DNA of 64,000 nt from Sphingobium yanoikuyae (GTDB taxonomy: Bacteria > Pseudomonadota > Alphaproteobacteria > Sphingomonadales > Sphingomonadaceae), in contig NZ_CP053021.1 in NCBI RefSeq assembly GCF_013001025.1, positions 1,426,001-1,490,000 of the forward strand, written 5' to 3'. Shown here piece by piece: positions 1 through 8,600 of the stretch (its first letter is position 1; the number at the start of each line of letters is the position of its first letter). Position numbers and translations under genes: made by a program. Below the pieces are notes generated by a model. The model searched no databases and was not told the origin of the DNA. It saw nothing but the letters and a program-made list of their open reading frames with translations.

Positions 1-1
1 G

Positions 2-1366
2 GTGGCGCAGGCCGCCTGGCGCGCCAAGGAAATCGCCAAGGTCTCCGTGCCCGCCGGCATCCTGTCGGGCATCGTCGCGGGCCTGCTCTACAACCGCTTT
101 TCCGACATCAAGCTGCCCGATTATCTGGCCTTCTTCGCGGGACGGCGCTTCGTGCCGATCGTCGCGGGGCTGGCCGGCCTGTTCGGCGCGCTCATGTTCG
201 GCCTCGGCTTCCCCTGGATAGAGGCGGGGATCGATCGCCTCAGCCAATGGGTGGTGGCGGCCGGGCCGCTCGGCCTGTTCGTCTATGGCCTGCTCAACCG
301 GTTGCTGCTGATTACCGGGCTGCACCATATCATCAACAATGTCGCCTGGTTCCTGCTTGGCGATTTCCATGGCGCGACCGGCGATATCAAGCGCTTCTTC
401 GCGGGCGATCCGACTGCCGGCGGCTTCATGTCGGGCTTCTTCCCGGTGATGATGTTCGGCCTGCCGGCCGCCTGCCTTGCCATGTATCGCACCGCCTTGC
501 CCGATCGGCGCAAGCGGGTCGGCGGCCTGCTGCTCAGTCTCGCGCTCACTTCCTTCCTTACCGGCGTGACCGAGCCGATCGAGTTCAGCTTCATCTTCCT
601 GGCGCCGATCCTCTATGTCGTCCATGCGGTGCTGACCGGCCTGTCGATGGTCGTCATGGACGCGCTGGGCGTGAAGCTGGGTTTCGGCTTTTCCGCTGGC
701 CTGTTCGACTATCTGATGAACTATGGCCTTGCGACCAAGCCGCTGATGCTGATCCCGGTCGGGCTTGTCTATTTCGCTGTCTATTATGCCACCTTCAGCT
801 GGTGCATCCGCCGCTTCAACCTGAAGACGCCGGGGCGCGAGGATGAGCCCGCCGCTGCGGCCGAGATGCCAAGCGTGGCCGGTGCGCGCGGGCCAGCGAT
901 GGTCGCGGCGCTGGGTGGCAAGGCCAATGTCCGATCGGTCGATGCCTGCACCACCCGGCTGCGGCTGGTGCTGGGCGACAGCGCAATCGCCGACGAGGCG
1001 CGGCTGCGGGCGCTGGGTGCGCGGGGTATCGTCCGCCTGCGCGATGGCGGCTTCCAGGTGGTGCTGGGGCCGATCGCCGATCAGGTCGCGGCGGAGATCC
1101 GCAGCGCGCTGGCCGGGCATGATCCGGCGCCAATCGCTGGCACGTCCGATCTGGTCGCGCTGCTCAAGCGCGCCGGTGTCCGCGCCGTCGAGCCGCGCGG
1201 CACGCGTTTGCTGGTGCGCGTCGATCGCCCCGCTGCCGTGGATGCGGAGGCGTTGCAGGGCGCGGGGGTCAAGGCCTGGGTCTTGCCGGCATCGGCCGAT
1301 GGCTGGCTGCACCTGATCCTGGGCGATCAGGCAGAGCCACTGGCGGATGCGTTGCGGGCTGCCTAG
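2..1366 (+). CDS. nagE: PTS N-acetylglucosamine-type permease EIICB, 5' end cut by window edge
   Basis: Inner-membrane phosphotransferase permease that imports and phosphorylates an amino sugar. About 454 residues are visible and the N-terminal part of EIIC lies outside the window, so the GTG at position 2 is only the first in-frame codon. EIIC segments fill roughly residues 1-270, with the family motifs GLHHIINN (about 107-114) and GVTEPIEF (188-195). The NNVAWF and GDPTAGGFMSGFFP stretches are nearer NagE than glucose PtsG. An EIIB domain follows with the phosphorylatable Cys316 in DACTTRLRL. A second EIIB-like segment at about 383-452 lacks that cysteine. The stop codon overlaps that of the convergent ABC-F gene in a shared CTAG. 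The GlcNAc assignment rests on motif resemblance. Confidence 0.85.
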   Translation: MAQAAWRAKEIAKVSVPAGILSGIVAGLLYNRFSDIKLPDYLAFFAGRRFVPIVAGLAGLFGALMFGLGFPWIEAGIDRLSQWVVAAGPLGLFVYGLLNRLLLITGLHHIINNVAWFLLGDFHGATGDIKRFFAGDPTAGGFMSGFFPVMMFGLPAACLAMYRTALPDRRKRVGGLLLSLALTSFLTGVTEPIEFSFIFLAPILYVVHAVLTGLSMVVMDALGVKLGFGFSAGLFDYLMNYGLATKPLMLIPVGLVYFAVYYATFSWCIRRFNLKTPGREDEPAAAAEMPSVAGARGPAMVAALGGKANVRSVDACTTRLRLVLGDSAIADEARLRALGARGIVRLRDGGFQVVLGPIADQVAAEIRSALAGHDPAPIAGTSDLVALLKRAGVRAVEPRGTRLLVRVDRPAAVDAEALQGAGVKAWVLPASADGWLHLILGDQAEPLADALRAA

Positions 1367-2941
1367 CCGAGTGCGATCCGGCGCGTGATGCCGATCGCAT
1401 CGAGAAAGCGCTCGTCATGGCTAACGACCAGCAGGGCGCCGTCATAGCTGCGCAGTCCCGCTTCCACTGCCTCGATGGCTTCGAGGTCGAGATGGTTGGT
1501 CGGCTCGTCGAGGATCAGCAGCGGCGGCGGCGCGCTGCCCAGCACACAGGCCAGGCCCGCGCGCAGCATCTGTCCGCCGCTGAGGCTCGCGACGCGCTGT
1601 AGCGCAGCGCCGCCGCGAAAACGGAAATGGGCGAGCAGGGCGCGACGGCCATTCTCGTCCAGTTCCGGGTGCAAGCGCGCGAGATTGTCCGCGATCGACA
1701 GCGTGGGATCGAGCAGCGCAGCGGTCTGGTCGAGCACGGCGTGACGCATTGGCCGGTCGATCCGCCCGGCGAGCGGCAGTAATGTGCCGGCCATGGTCGC
1801 AAGCAGGCTGGTCTTGCCCGATCCATTGGGCCCGGTGATGGCGATCCGTTCCGGCCCTTCGACCAGCAGGTCGACATGTTCCAGCAAGGGCATGGCGGGA
1901 TCATGGCCGACGCTGACATCGGTGAGGCGCAGGATGATCCGATCCGGCGCAAGGCCGGTCGAGGGCAGGGTAATGCGGATCGGTTCCAATATCTCGACCC
2001 GGCTGCGTGCGGCCTGCGCCTGATCCTCCGCCTCGGCGCGGAGCCGTTCCGCGACATTACGGCCGGCGGCGGAGGAGGCTTCCGCCTGGTTCTTGCGTGC
2101 GCCGATCAGGATGCGGGGCATGTCGCCGCGCGCGCCCTTGCGGGCGCCGGCTGCGTCGCGTCGCTGCTGTCGCTCGGTCGCGAGCTGGGCCTTGCGCGGC
2201 CTGCTTCACCTGTCGTTCCGCGATGTCGAGATCATGGGCGGCGGCGGTGAGTTCGACCGCCTTGCGCTCGCGATAATGGGACCAGTTGCCGCCATAACGC
2301 TGCGCGCCGAGGCCGGTGAGTTCGACGATCGCGTCGACCCGCTCCAGCAGCTCGCGATCATGGCTGACGAGGATCAGGCCGGCGCGCCAGCCATCGACCA
2401 GTTCGGCGACGGCCGCGCGCCCGGCCCGGTCGAGATTGTTGGTCGGTTCGTCCAGCAACAGGAAATCGGGGGCTTCTAGGATCGCGCCGGCAAGCGCGGC
2501 GCGGGTGCGCTGGCCGCCCGACAAGGTGCAAAGCCGGGTATCCGGCCCGGCATCGAGCCCGACCCGCTCCAGCGCGGCGTCGATCCGGCTTTCCAGCGTC
2601 CAGTCGGCATCGGCCAGTTGCTCGGCCGTGGCGTCGCCGCTTTCCGCCAGGCGCAGCAGGGCGATGGCATCGGCCACGCCCCACAGATCGGCGATACGTT
2701 CATCCGCGCCGAACTGCACGGCCTGGCGCAGGCGGGCCAGTCGGCCCTGCACGGTGATGCTGCCACTGCTGGGGGTGAGATCGCCTGCGATCAGACGCAG
2801 CAGGGTCGTCTTGCCGACGCCGTTGCGGCCGACAAGGGCGGTGCGTTCGCTCTGGAAACGAAGGTCCAGGCCGGAAAGGACGGACTGGCCGTCAGGCGTG
2901 GTCCAGCCGAGATTGGAACAGGATATGGCGGGCATGAGCAT
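1363..2941 (-). pseudogene. ABC-F family ATPase, gene interrupted by a frameshift
   Basis: Duplicated soluble ATPase of the ABC-F type (ribosome-associated translation or resistance factors), with no membrane segments. The N-terminal half (2941 down to about 2200) has Walker A GRNGVGKT, signature LSGGQRTR and Walker B LLLDEPTNNLD. The C-terminal half, in another frame, has GPNGSGKT, LSGGQMLR, LILDEPTNHLD and the switch SHDE. The reading frames cross near 2191-2200. There the coding strand reads GCCGCGCAAGG where a continuous protein would need two more bases (GCGCGC) or one fewer. Restored, the protein is about 526 residues, normal for the family. The ATG at 2941 has AGGG six bases upstream. 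This may be a real pseudogene or a base-calling slip in a GC run. Confidence 0.8.
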
Positions 2942-3235
2942 GAATTTCCCTGGCAGCGTTGCGGATCGGCATTGCGGTCAGGTTGAAATCCACGGCACGT
3001 CTCTTTTCTTGTGAATTGAGGCATCAATCTAGCTGCAATCGCCACCCTGTTCAAGCTCCGGGCGGCACAGGACAAACATCGGCATCGCGATAAACGGCGA
3101 AAAACCGCGCTTTTCTGCGGCCTGACGGGATGTTCCCGCTTGTCGGTGCGCATGCTGTCGCCGGCCGTGGACTTGTGCCGTCGGGCGCTGCTCCGCCATG
3201 GCAGGGCAGAACAAAGATTTCCTCGGAGGGGAACC

Positions 3236-4408
3236 ATGAGCATAGCCGTCTTCGACTGTTCGGACATCGACCAATATCTCGGCAAACCGATGCAGCCTGC
3301 GCGGATGCGCGAGCCGATCCACAATAATGACATTCGCCGTTGGGCGCAGGCGATGCATTATCCCAATCTGCTGCATTATGATGCCGATTATGCCGCCGAA
3401 GGGCGCTGGGGGCGGCTGGTCGCGCCGCAGAGCTTTGCCGTGACGATGGATGATGGCCATGGCGCCGGGCCGGCCTGCGTCGGTTCGATTCCCAATTCGC
3501 ACCTGCTGTTCGGCGGCGACGAATGGTGGTTCTATGGTCCGCGCATCCAGGGCGGTGACCTGGTCCATAATGAGCGCATTCCGTTCGACTATACGGTCAA
3601 GGATACCAAGTTCGCCGGGCCGACCTGTTTCCAGCGTGGCGACAATAATTATTACAATCAGAATGGCGAACTGATCGCCAAGCAGCGCTCCACCTCGATC
3701 CGCTATCTGGCCGAGGCGGGGCGCGAGAAGACGACCGATGTGGTCGAGGGCACCGAAGATCCGGTGTGGAGCGACGAGGAACTGGCGCAGATCCAGGATC
3801 GCAAGTTCGACTGGGTGCAGATGCTGCACGAACTGGGCCATGGCAAACGTTATTGGGACGATATCCAGATCGGCACGGCTCTGCCCGAGCGCGTCATCGG
3901 CCCGCACAGCATTGCCAGCTTCACCACGGAATGGCGCGCCTATCTCTTCACCATCTGGGGCGGCACGCACCGGCGTACCGATCTCGATATGGAGGCGCTC
4001 GGCTTCGTCAAGGAAATGGCGGGGCATGAAAATGACCCGGTGATGGAGCGGATCAATCCGGAACTGACCGATGGCGCCTATTTCGGGCCGTCGCGCGGCC
4101 ATCTCTTCCCGCGCTGGGCCCGCTTCATCGGCATGCCGCGGGCCTATGGCTATGGCGCGTCGATGGGCGCCTGGATCGTCGATTATCTGGCGGGCTGGGC
4201 CGGCGAATGGGGCATGGTGACCCATTCGGTCGCCTCCTATCGCGGGCCGGCCTTCACCGGCGACATCACGATCATGACCGGCACGGTGGTCGACAAGTTC
4301 GTCGACGATGACGGTCGCGACGTGGTGCAGATCGACGTCCGCATGGTCAATCAACTGGGCACGACCCTGGCGACCGCCAAGGCGGAAGTTGCATTGCCGC
4401 GCAAATAA
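3236..4408 (+). CDS. MaoC-like double hot-dog dehydratase/hydratase
   Basis: Predicted cytoplasmic protein of 390 residues resembling MaoC-type acyl dehydratases with an N-terminal FAS1-like hot-dog domain. Enzymes of this kind hydrate or dehydrate acyl-CoA thioesters; the substrate is not evident. The N-terminal domain (about 20-160) contains HYPNLLHYDADYAAEGRWG and VAPQSF, typical of the first hot-dog. A second hot-dog occupies about 190-385, with GDITIMTGTVVDKF near its end. The start is chosen at the ATG preceded by GGAGGGG at five-base spacing; an in-frame extension to 3140 has no comparable ribosome site. It stands alone, divergent from the ABC-F gene, with a terminator hairpin at its stop codon. 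Family assignment is reasonable, function unknown. Confidence 0.75.
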   Translation: MSIAVFDCSDIDQYLGKPMQPARMREPIHNNDIRRWAQAMHYPNLLHYDADYAAEGRWGRLVAPQSFAVTMDDGHGAGPACVGSIPNSHLLFGGDEWWFYGPRIQGGDLVHNERIPFDYTVKDTKFAGPTCFQRGDNNYYNQNGELIAKQRSTSIRYLAEAGREKTTDVVEGTEDPVWSDEELAQIQDRKFDWVQMLHELGHGKRYWDDIQIGTALPERVIGPHSIASFTTEWRAYLFTIWGGTHRRTDLDMEALGFVKEMAGHENDPVMERINPELTDGAYFGPSRGHLFPRWARFIGMPRAYGYGASMGAWIVDYLAGWAGEWGMVTHSVASYRGPAFTGDITIMTGTVVDKFVDDDGRDVVQIDVRMVNQLGTTLATAKAEVALPRK

Positions 4409-4435
4409 GCGCGGCAATGGCCGCGGCGCGCTTTT
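4407..4435 (+). terminator. Intrinsic terminator after the MaoC-like gene
   Basis: A seven-base stem AAGCGCG/CGCGCTT encloses a GC-rich inner hairpin and is followed by TTTT. It begins within the stop codon of the upstream gene and separates it from the cellulose operon. Confidence 0.65.
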
Positions 4436-4600
4436 GCGGCTCGCGGCGCCAAGATGTTGAAGCAAAAAGGGGATTTTCCTGCGTGCGACGAACGGTGCGT
4501 CGCACGCAGCGCCCGCAATGCCGCAACTTCTTCGAATTTCTAAAGATTTTGTTAACCATTTTACTCTAGGTTTTCCTTGGATATCAGGGAGAACAGGGCC

Positions 4601-4948
4601 ATGCGCTCCGACGCAGAAAGCCTTCTGGCCCGGCTGGGGCGCCGGGATTTTCGCTATCGCGAGTTCGCGGACAGTTTCGCGGACATGGAATTGTGGCCGA
4701 TCTTCGAGGCCCTGCTGACCGACCCGCGCGTGGTTGGACGCCCCCTGTCCAAACTGGAAGCGCGCGAGGCGGAAGCCGTGCTGGCGATCCGCCGCGCGGA
4801 GCCGGAACAGCCTGCGCCCGCACCCCGCGCCAATGTGACCAGCATGTTCGACGCCTATCAGGACGCGCCGCCATCCGCTGCGCCGCGCGGCAATCTGCGC
4901 GATTTCCTGGGCCATCTGTCGAACGACCCCGACAAGCGAGATTATTGA
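4601..4948 (+). CDS. BcsR/BcsP-like small protein at the head of the cellulose operon
   Basis: Small soluble protein of 115 residues, the first gene of the cellulose operon. Residues 15-50 (FRYREFADSFADMELWPIFEAL) have the layout of the short BcsR/BcsP domain, in which a Tyr-x-x-Phe/Ile stretch is followed by a WP-containing helix. A proline/alanine-rich middle (about 68-95) and an acidic end follow, as in BcsP. In the known family, BcsR partners BcsQ and helps regulate the synthase. The ATG is preceded by AGGGAG at nine bases. The stop overlaps the bcsQ start as TGATG, which implies translational coupling. No catalytic motif is visible. The family call rests on this short region and the genomic position. 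Confidence 0.55.
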   Translation: MRSDAESLLARLGRRDFRYREFADSFADMELWPIFEALLTDPRVVGRPLSKLEAREAEAVLAIRRAEPEQPAPAPRANVTSMFDAYQDAPPSAAPRGNLRDFLGHLSNDPDKRDY

Positions 4949-5667
4949 TGCCGCTGATCCTCTGTCATTCGCCCAAGGGCGGCGTCGGCACCAGCTTCAT
5001 CGCGGCCCAACTGGCGATCCATCTGGCGCAGCGTGGGCATGATGTCAGTGCGCTCGACTTCACCTATCAGGATTCTCTCAAGCTCTATTTCGGCCTGACC
5101 CCGGCCCAGGGCCTGCCGGAACTGAACGACGGCAGCGCCGACCAGATCGCGGTGTCGGGCGTCGCGCTCTTTTCCGCCTATGGCCTGCGCCGTGACGCGA
5201 CCTTCCAGGATTTGCTGGGCAAGCCGGATCATTCGCCGTTCGCCGGCAAGAAGATCTTCATTGCCGATGTGGCGGCGGGTGACCGCGAGACCAAGGACAT
5301 GCTGTTGCCGCATGCCGCCCTGCATGTCTGCCCCCTGCATCCGCGTCCCGGATCGCTCGCGGCCCTGCCCAAGGTTGAGCCGGGCACGGCGACGATCGAT
5401 CTCGCCAAGACCGGGTTCGTGCTCAACCATCTCGACGATACCCATCGCCTGTCGCGCCACACCCATATCTTCCTGCGCGAACTGTTCGGCAGCAAGCTGC
5501 TCGGCACGATCCGCCGTGACGAAGCGGTGAACGAGGCAAGCGCGATGTTCGAGCCGCTGGCCCGCTTCGCGCCGGCCAGCGTGGCGCTTAACGACCTGCG
5601 CCGGCTGGTGACGACCGTGGAACAGGCGGCCGGGCTGGTCGAGGCGGCCGAGGAGGCTACTTCGTGA
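4948..5667 (+). CDS. bcsQ: Cellulose biosynthesis protein BcsQ (MinD/ParA-like ATPase)
   Basis: Cytoplasmic SIMIBI-class ATPase of 239 residues, thought to localise or activate the cellulose synthase at the membrane. The N-terminus carries the deviant Walker A SPKGGVGTSF at about 8-17. The Thr replaces the usual second Lys, as in enterobacterial BcsQ (RGGVGTTT), so this is family-typical rather than a defect. DFTYQDSLKLYFGL at about 37-50 matches the post-Walker segment and FIADVAAGD is the Walker B strand. It overlaps the upstream small gene by one base, and the downstream GTG start of bcsAB lies within its terminal TCGTGA. Three genes are therefore translated in tandem. Confidence 0.88.
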   Translation: MPLILCHSPKGGVGTSFIAAQLAIHLAQRGHDVSALDFTYQDSLKLYFGLTPAQGLPELNDGSADQIAVSGVALFSAYGLRRDATFQDLLGKPDHSPFAGKKIFIADVAAGDRETKDMLLPHAALHVCPLHPRPGSLAALPKVEPGTATIDLAKTGFVLNHLDDTHRLSRHTHIFLRELFGSKLLGTIRRDEAVNEASAMFEPLARFAPASVALNDLRRLVTTVEQAAGLVEAAEEATS

Positions 5668-8600
5668 AGGGGCGGCAGGCGATCCTGAGCAACGGACTGC
5701 TGGTGCTGGCCGGGCTGTTTGCCCTGCTGGCGATCACCGTGCCGCTCGATCTGGAAGCGCAGTGGATCTTTGCCGGCATCACCATTGTGGGCGCGACCAT
5801 ATTGGGGCGCATGCGCAGCCGTCGTGCCCTGCTGGTGCTGGCGATCCTGTCGATGATCGTATCGACCCGCTACATGTTCTGGCGCACCACCGAGACGCTG
5901 GAGTTTGGCACCCTGGCAGAGTTTCTGCTGGGGTCGGGCCTGTATCTGGCCGAAGTCTATGCCTGGCTGATCCTGGTGCTGGGCTTCCTGCAGACTGGCT
6001 GGCCGCTCGATCGTGAAGTGGTCGAGATCGAGGGCGAACCCGATCAATGGCCCAGCGTCGACGTCTATGTCCCGACCTATAATGAAAGCCTGGAGATCGT
6101 CCGCAACACCGTGTTCGCGGCGATGGACATGGACTATCCGGCCGATCGCTTCCGCGTCTTCATCCTGGATGACGGGCGCCGGCCGGAGTTTCAGGCGTTC
6201 GCGCGCCAAGCCGGCTGCGGCTATCTGACCCGCGGCGACAATCTTCATGCCAAGGCCGGCAACCTCAATGCGGCGATGAAGAAGACCAATGGCGAACTGA
6301 TCGCCATCTTCGATTGCGACCATGTGCCGACCCGCGCCTTCCTGCAGATGACCGTCGGCTGGTTCCAGCAGGATCCCAAGCTGGCGCTGATGCAGACGCC
6401 GCACCATTTCTATTCGCCCGATCCGGCCCAGCGCAACCTGGGCACGGTGCGCGACCTGCCGGGTGAGGGCGACCTGTTCTACGGTGCGGTCCAGTCCGGC
6501 AACGACCTGTGGAACGCGACCTTCTTCTGCGGTTCCTGCGCCGTCATTCGCCGCGATGCGCTGGCCCAGACCAACGGCTTTGCCGGCGAGACGGTGACCG
6601 AGGACGCCCATACCGCGTTGAAGTTGCAGCGCATGGGCTGGAATACCGCCTATATCGGCGCGCGCCTGTCCGCGGGTCTCGCGACCGAGCGGCTGGTGCT
6701 GCATATCGGCCAGCGCATCCGCTGGGCGCGCGGCATGACGCAGATCCTGCGGATCGACAATCCGCTGTTCGGGCGCGGCCTCAATTGGCAGCAGCGGCTT
6801 TGCTACCTGAATGCGATGCTGCATTTCCAGTTTCCGCTGCCGCGCATCGTCTTCCTGACCAGCCCGCTTGCCTATCTGATCTTCGGCCAGAACATCATCC
6901 ATGCCTCGGCCTCGCTGATCTTCGCCTATGCGCTGCCGCATCTGGTCTGTTCGATGACGTCGTCGGCGAATACGCAGGGCGGGGATCGCCGGCCGTTCTG
7001 GGGCGAAATCTACGAGACGATCCTGGCCTTTCACCTAGCGCGCCCGACGGTCATGACCTTCTTCCAGCCGCGCAAGGGCAAGTTCAACGTGACGGACAAG
7101 GGCAGCCTGCTCGACCGAACCTATTTCGACCTGTCGACGGTGCGCCCGCACCTGATCTGCATCGGCCTCATCATCTTCGGCATCGGGCTGGCGATCGTGA
7201 AGCGGGTCTTCTTCCCGCATCTGTTCAACATCCAGACCGATACGCTGGTGCTGAACGTCGTCTGGGCCGTGTTCAGCCTGATCATCCTGATCGCCGCCGT
7301 TTCGGTCGCGCGCGAGACGCGGCAGGCGCGCGAATATATCCGCATCGTCACCGAATTGCCGGTCACCCTCTACATGGCCGATGGCTATGTTATCGACGCG
7401 ACGACGATCGACATTTCGATGGGCGGTGCCGCGATCGCCGTGCCGCCCGACTTCCCGCTGCGCGACCGGCGTGTCGCCTATATGTCGCTGCCGATGGGTG
7501 ACGAGAAGCTGACGATCCCGGTCGAAATGGTCCGGTTCGATCGGGGCGAGGTCAATCTGCGCTTCCAGGAACTGGACATGATCTCTTCGCGTCACCTTGT
7601 CCGCGCGGTGATGGGCCGTGCCGATGCCTGGCAGCCCGCTGCCCCCCGCAAGCCGGTTTCGGCCCTGCACTCTCTCTGGGATATCATCGTGGTCGACTAT
7701 ATGACCCTCAAGCGCCTGTTCCGCCTCAACCGCACGGAGCGCCGCAAGCAGAAGAAGGCCGTTCGCCTGGCCGCCGCGGCGAAAGCCGCCAAGCAGGCTG
7801 CGGCCGCATTGCTCGGCCTGGCCGCGATCGGGACGCTGCTGCTCGCAGGCAGCGGTCACGCCTTCGCGCAGGCGGCGCAGGCACCTGCCGCGACGCTGGC
7901 ACCCGCCACCGCAGCGGGCGTGCAGAAGCAGCGGCTCAGCTTCCGCGACCTGCAGGTCAAGATGCCGATCCGCCTGGCCGGCACACGCGGCGAAATCGGC
8001 ATTCCCTTCGGCATGCGCCGCAACGAGGTGGTGACCGACAGCAGCCTGACGCTGAATTTCGCCTGGTCGCCGGCGATGCTCGGCGATCTCAGCCAGCTGG
8101 TCGTGCTGCTGAACGGCGAGGTGGTCCGCACCATTCGCCTGACCCCGGCGGAATCCGGTGGTCAGAACATCACCATTCCGGTCAATCCGGCGCTGTTCCT
8201 GCCGGGCGACAACCAGCTCAACCTGCGTTTGGTCGGCCATTATGCGCGCGATTGCGAGGATCCGTTCCACAGTTCGCTCTGGGCCAATATCAGCAATGTC
8301 CGGTCCTGGTTCGACCTCAGCGTCCAGACGCTCCCGATGGCGCCGGACCTGGGCCGTCTGCCCGGTCCCTTCTTTGACCGGCACGACAATCTGCCGTTGC
8401 GCCTGCCCTTCGTCTTCGCCGGCACGCCGCGCGCGGGCGAGCTGGAGGCGGCCGCCAGCCTCGCCTCCTGGCTGGGCGCCCAGGCCAGCTATCGCGGCTT
8501 CTCCTTCAAGCCGGTCTACAACCAGATCCCGACCGGCAATGCGATCCTGTTCGCGACGCCGGACCGGCCGATCGCCGGCCTCAACCTTTCGATCACCGGA

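Noticed and set aside
3029..4915. Long minus-strand frame covering the MaoC-like gene and the start of the cellulose operon
   Set aside because: It crosses a terminator and two plausible genes and has shadow-like composition.
5229..8384. Antisense open frames within bcsAB
   Set aside because: They lie wholly inside a well-supported cellulose synthase gene.
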